Assembly: GCA_902571385.1 (NCBI GenBank)
Contig: CACGBK010000001.1
Coordinates: 177,472 to 241,471 of the forward strand
Reading direction: 5' to 3'
From: an uncultured Candidatus Actinomarina sp.
Lineage (GTDB): Bacteria; Actinomycetota; Acidimicrobiia; Actinomarinales; Actinomarinaceae
DNA length: 64,000 nucleotides
The position numbers and the translations under genes were made by a program. Below are positions 38,949 to 47,266 of this stretch, piece after piece (the first letter of the stretch is position 1; each line of letters begins with the position of its first letter). The notes under the pieces are model-generated. The model had not been told where the DNA came from and did no database searches. It worked only from the letters and a program-made list of their open reading frames with translations.

Positions 38949-39765
38949 TTATCTAAAATATATGATTAGGGTACCTAGAAAATTCATATTAAATTGGGCA
39001 ATATCTGGGGGAGTTTATTTGTTGATACTTCCATTAGCTTTCGCAAACTCAAGTGTAGAAAGTCTACTTATTGATACTCAAAGAGAAGCTTTTAGAGGAA
39101 TGTCTGAAAATGATACTGCGATGAGTTTATTAGGAATATCAGATTGGGATAATGTTTTTACATTAGAAGGGATGGTAACAACCTATTTCTTAGTACCATT
39201 CGTACCGCTTTTGATTGGTACAGCGACAATAATTCTTTTAAATAAGTTGGGATCAAAAGCTGAGGAAGATGGAACTTTTGAATTTGTTGCTTCACTACCA
39301 ATGACAAGATCAACAGTATATTTATCACAAGCAATCATTACAGTGCTCTTTGGCTTGTTTATTACCTTCGCATGGACCAATATAATGTTTATTCCAATTG
39401 CGACAATGGAGCTTAGTCAAACACTTGATTATGGGCCGTTGATGAAAGCAACACTTCAAGCAGCATTAGCTGGTGTAAGTTTTGGTGCACTCGGTTTTGC
39501 ACTTGGGGCTTTCACTGGAAAGTCTTCAATGGCATGGGCTTTTGGTGGAGGCTTAATGGCTTTTGAGTACTTAACAAATTCACTTTCAGGAACTAATGAT
39601 TTCTTTCAATGGGTTGATGACAATATTTCATCCTTTGGAGCATATGGAAATCCTTATCAGGATGGTTTAGTTGCTGAAGATATGATCCTTGTAATAGCAA
39701 AAATAATAATATTCATAGCAATAGGTTTTATAGGATTTAGGAACAGATCCTTAAATCTTAGATAA
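38941..39765 (+). CDS. ABC-2-type exporter permease
   Basis: Membrane partner of the preceding ATPase, 274 residues with about six hydrophobic segments, including the family block EEDGTFEFVASLPMTRSTVY after the second helix. ATG 38941 is chosen because AAGGA lies just upstream; an in-frame ATG at 38905 would place 12 extra residues inside the ATPase gene. Confidence 0.82.
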   Translation: MLNYLKYMIRVPRKFILNWAISGGVYLLILPLAFANSSVESLLIDTQREAFRGMSENDTAMSLLGISDWDNVFTLEGMVTTYFLVPFVPLLIGTATIILLNKLGSKAEEDGTFEFVASLPMTRSTVYLSQAIITVLFGLFITFAWTNIMFIPIATMELSQTLDYGPLMKATLQAALAGVSFGALGFALGAFTGKSSMAWAFGGGLMAFEYLTNSLSGTNDFFQWVDDNISSFGAYGNPYQDGLVAEDMILVIAKIIIFIAIGFIGFRNRSLNLR

Positions 39766-39806
39766 ATTTATTTCAAACTAAACATTCTTTCGCTTAAAAT
39801 ATAAAC

Positions 39807-40238
39807 ATGCCATTATATTCAAGAACAATAACTGTTAAAGGCGATATCGAATCAGCATTCAATTTCACTGCTGATTTTCGCAATCTTGAGAAATGGGATA
39901 CCGCTAGTACTGCAGAGTTAGTTACTAATGAACCTATAAGAGAAGGAACTATTTTTAGAGCCACTACAGATTTTAACAATAGAGAAATGGTTTTAGACTA
40001 TGAGGTGATTGAGTGGGGAGCACCTTTAAGAGCCTCTCTACAGGCCGAAACAAAGAACTTTAAGCTCATTGACACTATATTTTTATCTGCAAACTCAAGA
40101 GGAACTGAACTAACTTATAGTGTAGAAGTTAAATACAAAGGAATCTTCATTATTGTAGGCTTGTTCTTTGGACCAATTTGGACAAAGCTTATGAATACAC
40201 AAATTAAAAATCTTGAGGAAGTCCTTGGTCCAGTTTAA
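39807..40238 (+). CDS. SRPBCC (START-like) family protein
   Basis: 143 residues with the polyketide-cyclase/START-like pattern: N-terminal strand YSRTITVKGDIESAFNFTAD, DFRNLEKWDT, and a C-terminal long helix. Members bind hydrophobic ligands; no specific role can be assigned. It stands between the exporter and a small lipoprotein-like gene that overlaps its end. Confidence 0.75.
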   Translation: MPLYSRTITVKGDIESAFNFTADFRNLEKWDTASTAELVTNEPIREGTIFRATTDFNNREMVLDYEVIEWGAPLRASLQAETKNFKLIDTIFLSANSRGTELTYSVEVKYKGIFIIVGLFFGPIWTKLMNTQIKNLEEVLGPV

Positions 40239-40758
40239 ATTTAAAAAATATATATTAATTTTTCTACTTACAATTAGTTGTCAATCAAGCGAAAATATAT
40301 ATATGAGTGGTGAAATTAATGAGTTTCCCTCAATTGAAGGAAATAATTTAAATAAAGAAAAGAAAATTGTTCCCGATGATTTTGTGGATAAAGATTTAAT
40401 TATAATTGTCGCGTTTCAACAATGGCATCAAGGCTTAGTAGACCAATCAATAAATCTATTGGAAGGAAATGATATGGATTCGACTCACAATATTATTGAG
40501 GTTCCAACAATTAGAAAAACAAATAAATTAAACGAGCTTTACTTAGATGGCGTAATGAGGGCTGGAATCAGAGATGATAGAATTCGTAATCGAACAATAA
40601 CTGCTTACCTTGATAAAGAGGCTTTTAAAAATGACCTGGATATACCAAATGAAGATACAATTTATTGGTTTTTAATTGAAGAAGGCTCAAGCAATATTCT
40701 CCTTCAAGGAGTCGGTGTTATTACTGAGCAAGAATTAGATTTGATTAGGTCAAATTAA
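40225..40758 (+). CDS. Putative lipoprotein, possibly thioredoxin-like fold without active cysteines
   Basis: A Lys-rich start and hydrophobic stretch (KKYILIFLLTISC) suggest a lipoprotein signal. The body has DLIIIVAFQQWHQGLVDQSI, EVPTIRK, DGVMRAGIRDDRIRNRTITA and TIYWFLIEEGSSNILLQG, a pattern that reminds me of redoxin/ATP10-like proteins, but no CxxC exists. TTG at 40225 is listed; TTG at 40213 is the alternative, both within the end of the previous gene. Function unknown. Confidence 0.5.
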   Translation: MVQFKFKKYILIFLLTISCQSSENIYMSGEINEFPSIEGNNLNKEKKIVPDDFVDKDLIIIVAFQQWHQGLVDQSINLLEGNDMDSTHNIIEVPTIRKTNKLNELYLDGVMRAGIRDDRIRNRTITAYLDKEAFKNDLDIPNEDTIYWFLIEEGSSNILLQGVGVITEQELDLIRSN

Positions 40759-41135
40759 ATATAAATTGTCGCTAGATATACAACAATTAAGGCACTCACT
40801 AACATAAATCCATTTAGCATACCTCTAATACCTGAACTTAAGTTTGAAGCAAAGCTGTGAAGCCCTATTAGAAGACCTGCAAAAGCTAAGACTGAAAGCT
40901 CTCTTCCCCATGATGACATGGGATTATCAACTGAAAAAAATAGCCCAACTCCAGTTAGAAAAGATAATGCGTAAGAACCCCAAGAAAGATTGCTGAAGGT
41001 TTTTCTTAATACGTTTGTTGTATTTCTTGTTGGATCAATTTTATATAATTTTGGAGCAAACATTGCCCACATCACCATCGAACCAAGCCATATTGAAAGT
41101 CCTAGAATATGACCATACTTTAATAAATTTTCCAT
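40755..41135 (-). CDS. Small integral membrane protein (DUF4149/CopD-like)
   Basis: Four hydrophobic helices in 126 residues. The start LLKYGHILGLSIWLGSMV and later SWGSYALSFLTGVGLFF resemble DUF4149/CopD-type proteins with a conserved His in helix 1 that may bind haem or metal. ATG 41135 is preferred to ATG 41189, because the latter overlaps the tdk start and adds a non-conserved stretch. Confidence 0.6.
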   Translation of the reverse strand: MENLLKYGHILGLSIWLGSMVMWAMFAPKLYKIDPTRNTTNVLRKTFSNLSWGSYALSFLTGVGLFFSVDNPMSSWGRELSVLAFAGLLIGLHSFASNLSSGIRGMLNGFMLVSALIVVYLATIYI

Positions 41136-41187
41136 ATTTATATGATACAAAAGGATAAAGATAACAATAAAACGGTAATATAAAAAC

Positions 41188-41790
41188 ATGGCAAAACTTT
41201 ATTTTTATTATGCGGCAATGAATGCTGGTAAAAGTACAAACTTACTTCAGTCTGCTCACAACTATGAAGAAAGAAACATGAAAACATTAATTTTTACTCC
41301 AAAACTTGATGATAGATTTGGAGAAGGAAAGGTTTCATCTCGAATTGGACTTGAGAGGGATGTAGAAAAATTCGAGGGTGAAGATGATTTATATGTCTGG
41401 ACAGCTCATGAACATCAAAGAGAGAAAATCTCCTGTGTTTTAGTTGATGAAGCTCAATTTCTTACTCCAAAACAAGTACTCCAGCTCTCCTTAGTAGTAG
41501 ACAAATTAAAAATACCAGTCTTATGTTATGGCTTAAGAACTGATTTTAGAGGAGAACCATTTCCCGGAAGTATATATCTTTTAGGTTGGTCAGATGAAAT
41601 AACGGAGTTAAAAACAATTTGTAAATCTGGAAAAAAAGCAACCTTTAATGCTCGATTAGATGAAAATGGAAACAGAGTTACAGAAGGCGACCAAATATCA
41701 ATTGGTCTGAATTATGAGGCTCAAGCTAGAGATGTATTTGAATTAGATAAAGTTTCACCTATAGATTATCAAATCCCAGAAGCTAATTAG
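41188..41790 (+). CDS. tdk: Thymidine kinase
   Basis: Phosphorylates thymidine for salvage. P-loop AAMNAGKS (9-16), catalytic/Mg region VLVDEAQFL (85-92) and the [15 protein letters not shown] block are clear. The C-terminal zinc lasso looks degraded: only C145 of the first pair remains (CKSG instead of CxCG), and the later Cys/His pair is absent (QARDVFELD). 200 residues, otherwise normal. Confidence 0.93.
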   Translation: MAKLYFYYAAMNAGKSTNLLQSAHNYEERNMKTLIFTPKLDDRFGEGKVSSRIGLERDVEKFEGEDDLYVWTAHEHQREKISCVLVDEAQFLTPKQVLQLSLVVDKLKIPVLCYGLRTDFRGEPFPGSIYLLGWSDEITELKTICKSGKKATFNARLDENGNRVTEGDQISIGLNYEAQARDVFELDKVSPIDYQIPEAN

Positions 41791-41792
41791 TT

Positions 41793-42272
41793 TTAACTGG
41801 TTTCTAAAGGTGGCTCAGGTCTTGTAGCTAACCAAACACAAAGGGCTACTCCAAAGGAACCAAATATCAAATCTCCAACGAGTGAAAATACTAGAAATAT
41901 AGTTAAAACGAAAGTTGGAATTATCATCAAAATAGCAAGCTTTTTAGCTCTTCTTGAAAGACCTCTGTATGTTTTCCAATTTAAAATCATTGGACCGAAA
42001 AGTCTATGATTTTCTAACCATAAAGTAAATCTATCTGAGCATTTTGAGAAAGCCCATGCTGCAATCAAAATAAAAACAGTTGTAGGAAGGCCAGGAATTA
42101 TTATTCCAATATAACCAAGTGATAATGACAATACACCAAGCGTAAAAAAGAATGGCTTATGTATCTTGACAAAAACTTTTGGAAAAAACCTATAAAGAAT
42201 AATCAAAACAAAAATACCAACACCTATATATAAAAATAGATTTCTAGGAATTTGTTCTAAAAAGTTTGTCAT
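41793..42272 (-). CDS. YbaN/DUF454-family inner membrane protein
   Basis: 159 residues. The conserved block is LGYIGIIIPGLPTTVFILIA, then AFSKCSDRFTLWLENHRLFGP and a second pair of helices after SRRAKKLAI. This family is widespread and uncharacterised; sometimes near haem or iron genes. Converges with tdk, 2 bases apart. Confidence 0.85.
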   Translation of the reverse strand: MTNFLEQIPRNLFLYIGVGIFVLIILYRFFPKVFVKIHKPFFFTLGVLSLSLGYIGIIIPGLPTTVFILIAAWAFSKCSDRFTLWLENHRLFGPMILNWKTYRGLSRRAKKLAILMIIPTFVLTIFLVFSLVGDLIFGSFGVALCVWLATRPEPPLETS

Positions 42273-42313
42273 ATTTTAATTATTAAGCAGATTAAAAATA
42301 ATCATAAATTATA

Positions 42314-43027
42314 TCAGACGACAAATACTCTTTTTGCTATAAACTGATCAATACCAAAATAATCATTTTTATTTGTACTGATGGTTATTGAATAATCTCC
42401 TGCATCTGCAACATTAATTGTTGATCCAGGAATCATTTCATGAGTTTGTAGAAAATCAATCATAGACGAGTCTTTTTTCAGCTCTTCAGTTATTTTTTCT
42501 ATAGAGTAAGTTTTATTTGATTCTACATTTAATAAACTCAACATACTTTTTTCTTGATAATTTGAATATGGAATGGGGTTTCCAAAAGGACCTGTTTTTG
42601 GATAACCTAACATTTTTAACATTGCTTTTTCAGTAATCGGGCTTAAAACATTTTCCCATCTCGAGGTTTCTTCATAAACCTGGTCCCAAGGTAAGTTCAA
42701 TATCTCAGACAGAAATCGTTCAGTTATTCTATGTCTTCTTGCAATATTCTTTGCAAGACATTCCCCAGTTTTAGTAAGTTTCAAGTCATCATTAAATTCA
42801 ATTAAACCGCTATTCTGCATTCTTCCAACTACTTGTGATACATTTGCTCTACTAACACCAAGCCACTCAGCAACACGAGTTTGTTTTATTTCAATACCGA
42901 CTTCTTTCAAATGAAATATGGCCTCAGCATGGGTATAAAATGATTTAGGAAATTTTTCTATCTCTTCATAGCTCAATATTTGATCTTCATTTGAGATATT
43001 TTGAGAGTTTAAATCATCAATTTGCAT
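42314..43027 (-). CDS. DtxR-family metal-dependent regulator with altered metal ligands
   Basis: N-terminal winged helix (about 30-95, with EWLGVSRANVSQVVGRM) followed by the dimerisation domain RRHRITERFLSEIL and then ETSRWENVLS, and a FeoA/SH3-like C-terminal domain. Compared from memory with DtxR (HAEACRWEHVMS), the ligands His98, Cys102 and His106 appear as Tyr, Ser and Asn, while the HR..ER and RWE residues are kept. So metal sensing may differ. A near-perfect 20-bp inverted repeat lies 10 bases upstream of the start, consistent with autoregulation. Confidence 0.88.
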   Translation of the reverse strand: MQIDDLNSQNISNEDQILSYEEIEKFPKSFYTHAEAIFHLKEVGIEIKQTRVAEWLGVSRANVSQVVGRMQNSGLIEFNDDLKLTKTGECLAKNIARRHRITERFLSEILNLPWDQVYEETSRWENVLSPITEKAMLKMLGYPKTGPFGNPIPYSNYQEKSMLSLLNVESNKTYSIEKITEELKKDSSMIDFLQTHEMIPGSTINVADAGDYSITISTNKNDYFGIDQFIAKRVFVV

Positions 43028-43036
43028 ATTGTAGAC

Positions 43037-43056
43037 ATGTTAACAGGTATTAACAT
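43037..43056. promoter_or_regulatory. Putative DtxR-family operator before the regulator gene
   Basis: ATGTTAACAGGTATTAACAT: 7-bp arms ATGTTAA/TTAACAT with a 6-bp centre. The core TGTTAACnnnTATTAACA (43038-43055) recurs at 44440-44457 before the iron importer. Its place at the start of the DtxR-like gene suggests autorepression. Confidence 0.55.
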
Positions 43057-43076
43057 TATCGCCATTTTGAGAAATT

Positions 43077-43193
43077 CTAAAATACAGGACAACCTACAAC
43101 TGCGGTAAGGGCAATAAAGGCTAACCATACTAATGGCTCAAACTTTGTTATTAACTTGGGGTTATCCTCTAATTCTTTAATATTGTTATCCAT
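43077..43193 (-). CDS. Possible 38-residue membrane protein
   Basis: From ATG 43193: an acidic start (DNNIKELEDNPKLITKF) and one hydrophobic helix ending GCPVF. The frame continues upstream but that part looks non-coding. Weak ribosome-binding site. Real small protein or chance ORF; the signal-anchor shape is the only support. Confidence 0.3.
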   Translation of the reverse strand: MDNNIKELEDNPKLITKFEPLVWLAFIALTAVVGCPVF

Positions 43194-43227
43194 TTCTTTT
43201 ATTTTAACATTGTTGTAAAATAATAAT

Positions 43228-43332
43228 ATGGCATGTCCTTTTGCATACTTACTAGTAGCTTTTATGTGGGTAGTCCGTAATGGCGGAAAAGTATTTCCAC
43301 GTGCTTTATTCAAGCAATTTTCAAAGATTTAA
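43228..43332 (+). CDS. Possible 34-residue membrane peptide
   Basis: ATG 43228, hydrophobic start (ACPFAYLLVAFMWVV) and basic tail (RNGGKVFPRALFKQFSKI). It diverges from the minus-strand small ORF, with 34 bases between the start codons, and its end overlaps hemH on the other strand. Low confidence. Confidence 0.25.
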   Translation: MACPFAYLLVAFMWVVRNGGKVFPRALFKQFSKI

Positions 43333-44350
43333 CTTTTAAACTTTCAGCATCATTAATTATGGAAATTATAAGATTTATAGTTTCTTCAGAATCATTTAAA
43401 CAAGGTATGTAAGTCATTTTTTCTCCACCTGCATCAAAAAAAGTTTTTCTTCCCCTGATGTCTATTTCCTCTAATGTTTCTAAACAATCTGAAATAAAAG
43501 AAGGACATAGAATTCCTATTGATGATTTACCTTCATTTGGTAAAGCTTCCAATCTCTTATCAGTGAAAGGCGTCAACCATCCAGGACCAATTCTTGATTG
43601 ATATGCAATTTCCCATTCTGTATCATTTAGCCCTAACTCTTTTGCGATCTTAATTGAGGCTTGTACTGTGTGAGCCTTGTAACAATCAGCTGAACCAAGT
43701 TCTTCAACTTCGCAACATTCATTGCTAGCAAAACAGTGAGATCCAGTTTCGTCTGTCTTTTTAGCTTGCCTCTTTGGAATACCGTGGTAGCTGAATATTA
43801 ACTTATCAAATTTTTCTTTATTGAGATATTTTTGAACAGAATTTGCAACAGCACTGATATATTTTTGATTTTTGTAAAAGGGCTTTATATATACCAATTC
43901 AGCATCAGGAATAATTTCTTTTGCGATACGATCCACTTCTACTTGAGTAGTAATAGTAGTTGACATAGCATTGTGAGGATAAAGCGGTAAAACAAAGATT
44001 TTGTTAAAACCTTTAGATTGTAAATTTTTAAGCGCTGACTCAATACTTGGTTCTTCGTATCGCATTGCAACTTCTACATGCCAATCTGTTTTTCTTGATA
44101 ACTTTTCCTTAATTTTAAAAGTAGAAATTATAAGTGGGGAGCCTTTATCTGTCCAAATTTGCGAATATGCATGTAATGTTTGTTTAGGCCTAAAAGGTAA
44201 AATGAAGAACTTTAGAATAAGTTGTTGAAGAAATTTTGGGATGTCAACTACATAGTCATCCGATAAGAAAATATTTAGATATTTTCTAACACTTTTTTTG
44301 TTTAATTCTCTAGGTGAACCTAAATTAACAAGAAGAACAGCTTTTTTCAT
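43310..44350 (-). CDS. hemH: Ferrochelatase (SYHG type)
   Basis: Inserts ferrous iron into a porphyrin in the last steps of haem synthesis. Catalytic His189 is in FSYHGIPKRQ; the GSHC...ECC...DCYKA cysteines (206, 212, 213, 223) and CPSFISDCLETLEEIDIRG follow. This pattern is that of Bacteroidota/proteobacterial HemH. Actinobacterial coproporphyrin ferrochelatases usually have an AHSIP-type motif instead, so transfer is possible. It diverges from the iron importer gene; the shared 132-bp region has a DtxR-type palindrome. Confidence 0.93.
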   Translation of the reverse strand: MKKAVLLVNLGSPRELNKKSVRKYLNIFLSDDYVVDIPKFLQQLILKFFILPFRPKQTLHAYSQIWTDKGSPLIISTFKIKEKLSRKTDWHVEVAMRYEEPSIESALKNLQSKGFNKIFVLPLYPHNAMSTTITTQVEVDRIAKEIIPDAELVYIKPFYKNQKYISAVANSVQKYLNKEKFDKLIFSYHGIPKRQAKKTDETGSHCFASNECCEVEELGSADCYKAHTVQASIKIAKELGLNDTEWEIAYQSRIGPGWLTPFTDKRLEALPNEGKSSIGILCPSFISDCLETLEEIDIRGRKTFFDAGGEKMTYIPCLNDSEETINLIISIINDAESLKVKSLKIA

Positions 44351-44424
44351 AAGTTTATTAATTGTAACTTTTTATTTTAAAAATAAGTAATTAGGAGATT
44401 AAAAAAAATTTATATAAAATAATT

Positions 44425-44457
44425 ACTATTAACTTTATTTGTTAACTACTATTAACA
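44425..44457. promoter_or_regulatory. Putative DtxR-family operator between hemH and the iron importer
   Basis: TGTTAACTACTATTAACA at 44440-44457 matches the palindrome before the DtxR-like gene in 15 of 18 positions, differing only in the three central bases. A 9-bp direct repeat ACTATTAAC occurs at 44425-44433 and 44448-44456. The site lies 26 bases upstream of the binding-protein start and could control it and divergent hemH. Confidence 0.55.
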
Positions 44458-44482
44458 AAAAATAAGCTAATAAAGGTAAAAA

Positions 44483-45598
44483 ATGAACAAAAAATTTATT
44501 GCTTTGATTTCTGTAATGCTTATGGTTTTTGCAGCATGTGCCGCCGAAGGCGAGCAAGGTGAAGCAGGACCAGCAGGTGAAGCAGGACCAGCAGGACCAG
44601 CAGGCGAGGTTTCTCAAGAAGCTATTGACGCTGCTGTTGAAGCTGCTCTGGCTGAACCTGAGGCAGAAGTTGGAGGAACACTTGTTATTTATAGTGGAAG
44701 AAAAGAAAGCTTAGTTGCTGATGTAATTGCTGCTTTTGAAGCTACTTCAGGGGTAAAAGTTGAAGTTAGATATGCAAAGAGTGCTGCACTAGCTGGGACT
44801 TTAGAACTTGAAGGTGCAATTAGTCCAGCAGATGTTTTTCTTTCACAAGATCCAGTAAGTCTTGGCGTTGTAGCCAAAGCAGGGCTATTTGATAGATTGC
44901 CAGCTGATTTACTTGATAACGTCCCATCATGGGCTGTTGATAAAAATGGTTTTTGGGTAGGTACATCAGGAAGATCTCGATCTTTAGTTGTTGATACAAG
45001 AGATGTAACAGATGCCGAATTACCCTCTGATATTTATGGTTTAAATGATGAAAAATTTAGAAATAGATTGGGACTTGCACCAACAAACTCATCTTTTATT
45101 GCAATGATTGCATGCATGATTGAGTCTGATGGTGAAGAAAAAGTTCTTGAGTGGTTAACTGCTATCAATGGACTGGGATATACAGAATATCCAAAGAACT
45201 CACCTCAAGTTGCTGCCGCAGCTGCAGGTGAGCTAGACATTGGAATGATTAATCACTATTACACATTGAGAACATTGGCTGAAGCTGGTGATACTCCTAT
45301 TAAGAATGTGTATTTAGATGGTGGTTGTGGTGCAATGGTGATGCCAGCAGGTGCAGGTGTTTTGTCAACTAGTCAAAACAAACCAGCAGCTTTAGCATTT
45401 ATTGAATATTTACATTCAACAAGTGCTCAAGAGCATTTTACTAATACCGTATATGAGTTCCCTCTCGTACCGGGTGTAACACCAAATGCATTGTTACCAG
45501 ATATAAACAGTTTGAATTCTCCATCGAATTTAAATTGGTCGGCGTTAGCACTTTGGCAGGAAAAAGCTGTTGAATTGATTGCGCAGGCAGGTTTCTAG
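44483..45598 (+). CDS. Iron(III)-type ABC importer substrate-binding lipoprotein (FbpA-like)
   Basis: Binds ferric iron, or a related metal, outside the cell. Lipoprotein signal with cysteine at residue 19 (VFAAC), then seven Gly-X-Y triplets (23-43) and an Ala-rich helix, then the binding fold from about residue 56 (GTLVIYSGRKESLVADVIAAFE). The paired tyrosines Y259-Y260 (NHYYTLR) match the iron ligands of FbpA. AAGG precedes the ATG. It is followed by a strong hairpin, then by permease and ATPase genes. Position beside ferrochelatase supports iron. Confidence 0.9.
   Translation: MNKKFIALISVMLMVFAACAAEGEQGEAGPAGEAGPAGPAGEVSQEAIDAAVEAALAEPEAEVGGTLVIYSGRKESLVADVIAAFEATSGVKVEVRYAKSAALAGTLELEGAISPADVFLSQDPVSLGVVAKAGLFDRLPADLLDNVPSWAVDKNGFWVGTSGRSRSLVVDTRDVTDAELPSDIYGLNDEKFRNRLGLAPTNSSFIAMIACMIESDGEEKVLEWLTAINGLGYTEYPKNSPQVAAAAAGELDIGMINHYYTLRTLAEAGDTPIKNVYLDGGCGAMVMPAGAGVLSTSQNKPAALAFIEYLHSTSAQEHFTNTVYEFPLVPGVTPNALLPDINSLNSPSNLNWSALALWQEKAVELIAQAGF
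44549..44611 (+). repeat. Collagen-like Gly-X-Y repeat codons in the iron-binding lipoprotein
   Basis: Seven GXY triplets (GEQ, GEA, GPA, GEA, GPA, GPA, GEV) directly after the lipidated cysteine, encoded by near-identical GGACCAGCA and GAAGCA units. This is an in-frame coding repeat that could act as a spacer or expand and contract by slippage. Confidence 0.8.
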
Positions 45599-45637
45599 TC
45601 AGTCATTAAATTAACTAGTAAGCTCGAAACCGAATAG

Positions 45638-45671
45638 AATTCTGGCCAAGGAAACTTGGCCAGAATTTTTC
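45638..45671 (+). terminator. Intrinsic terminator / attenuator inside the iron importer operon
   Basis: A perfect 13-bp stem (45638-45650 with 45655-45667) closed by GAAA and followed by a T run. It lies between the binding-protein gene and the permease gene, the same plan as in the BMP importer operon. Confidence 0.85.
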
Positions 45672-45707
45672 TTTTATTAACTTAAAATCATAGATATTCT
45701 TATATAA

Positions 45708-47264
45708 GTGAGAATTCCAAAAACTTTATTAACAATAAATTCGCTAATCTTAGTAATATTTATTTCTCCCGTTATTTACATGCTTTGGAGATTTTTGAAT
45801 TTCTCAAGATCTATTTCTAGTTTTTTCGAATCATGGGACGTTTTTGGATTAGTGTTCAATACTTTAATAGTTTTTTTTGCTGTTGTTTTTTCAAGCTTGG
45901 TAATTGGATTAATAATTTCGATTATTACCGTAAGGTTTGATTTTCCTGGATCAAAAATTTTATTCACCTTATGTGCACTACCTTTAGTTATACCCTCATA
46001 TATAGGTGCTTTGACATATATTTCAGCATTTTCACCCAAAGGCTTATTTGTTCAACTTTTTAACAGATACGGTATTGATGAAATCAGTGGAATAGAAGGT
46101 TTTTTAGGAAGTTGGTTAGTTTTAACTTTGTTTACTTATCCTTATGTACAGCTCATTTGCACAAGTGCATTGAGGAATCTTGATTCAACAGTTGAAGATG
46201 CTGCCCGTTCTCTTGGCGTAAATCAATTCAAAGTCTATACGAATGTTGTTATTCCCCGGCTTAAAAAGCCCATAATATATTCTGGATTATTGGTGGGACT
46301 TTATGTTATATCTGATTTTGGAGCAGTTTCATTAATGCGATATTCTACAGTTACGAAAGCTATTTATGCATATTATGAATTAAGCATACTTGGAGACCCT
46401 GTAATTTTTTACTCCAGCCTTCTAATTGTTCTAGCCTTAATAATTAGTTTTGCTCAAAGAGGATCTGATACCTCAAGGTCTGCAAAAGTATCAGGAACGC
46501 CAAGAATACCAAAAAAAATATTACTTAATGGTAAAGGGAAATTAATCGCTTACTCGTTTCTAGGCCTTGTAGTTTTTCTTGGCTTGATTATTCCAATTTG
46601 TGTATTGAGCTTTTGGTTAATAAGAGGAATTTATTATGGTAACGATGTTAGTTCTTCAATTCCTGGAATTCTTGGATCTTTTACAGCAGCAATAACAACC
46701 TCTTTTTTTGCAATACTTATAGCTATGCCTATCGTAATTCTGATATCTCAATACAAATCTAGATTTGGTGACCTTCTTGAAAAGATAATGTTATCTCTTT
46801 ATGGATTACCCCATCTCGCAGTAGGTGTTTCAATATTATTCATCTCCATAAAATTATTTCCTAGTATTTATCAAAGTTTTTTTGCACTTGTAATTTCCTA
46901 TTTGATTGTCTTTTTACCTCAGGCAATAGGTGGAGGTCAAGCTTCAATGGAACAAGTGAAGTCATCCTATATTGAGGCAAGTCTTGGCCTTGGACAGTCA
47001 AAAATAGAAACATTTAGAAGAATTACTTTCCCATTAATATATCGAGGTTTATTTGCTGGAGGTGCACTTGTTTTTCTTTCAACAATGAAAGAGTTACCTC
47101 AGACCTTGCTACTAAGACCAACAGAGTTCAGCACTATGGCAGTTGACGTATGGTCATTTGCATCTGAAGCTTTATTTACTCAAGCTGCATTTTCTGCTTT
47201 TATATTGTTGGCAATAAGTTCAATTCCGACTTATATATTAAGTACTAGGAATTTAGAGGTTTAA
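45708..47264 (+). CDS. Iron(III)-type ABC importer permease, fused double domain (FbpB-like)
   Basis: 518 residues with about twelve hydrophobic segments and two EAA loops: EDAARSLGVNQFKVYTNVVI and a second at IEASLGLGQSKIETFRRITF. This duplicated layout is usual for FbpB/AfuB-type permeases. GTG start. Works with the flanking binding protein and ATPase. Confidence 0.9.
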   Translation: MRIPKTLLTINSLILVIFISPVIYMLWRFLNFSRSISSFFESWDVFGLVFNTLIVFFAVVFSSLVIGLIISIITVRFDFPGSKILFTLCALPLVIPSYIGALTYISAFSPKGLFVQLFNRYGIDEISGIEGFLGSWLVLTLFTYPYVQLICTSALRNLDSTVEDAARSLGVNQFKVYTNVVIPRLKKPIIYSGLLVGLYVISDFGAVSLMRYSTVTKAIYAYYELSILGDPVIFYSSLLIVLALIISFAQRGSDTSRSAKVSGTPRIPKKILLNGKGKLIAYSFLGLVVFLGLIIPICVLSFWLIRGIYYGNDVSSSIPGILGSFTAAITTSFFAILIAMPIVILISQYKSRFGDLLEKIMLSLYGLPHLAVGVSILFISIKLFPSIYQSFFALVISYLIVFLPQAIGGGQASMEQVKSSYIEASLGLGQSKIETFRRITFPLIYRGLFAGGALVFLSTMKELPQTLLLRPTEFSTMAVDVWSFASEALFTQAAFSAFILLAISSIPTYILSTRNLEV

Positions 47265-47266
47265 AA

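Noticed and set aside
44549..44611. CRISPR or mobile-element repeat
   Set aside because: The repeat is in frame and encodes Gly-X-Y triplets; no spacers, palindromic repeats or transposase are nearby.
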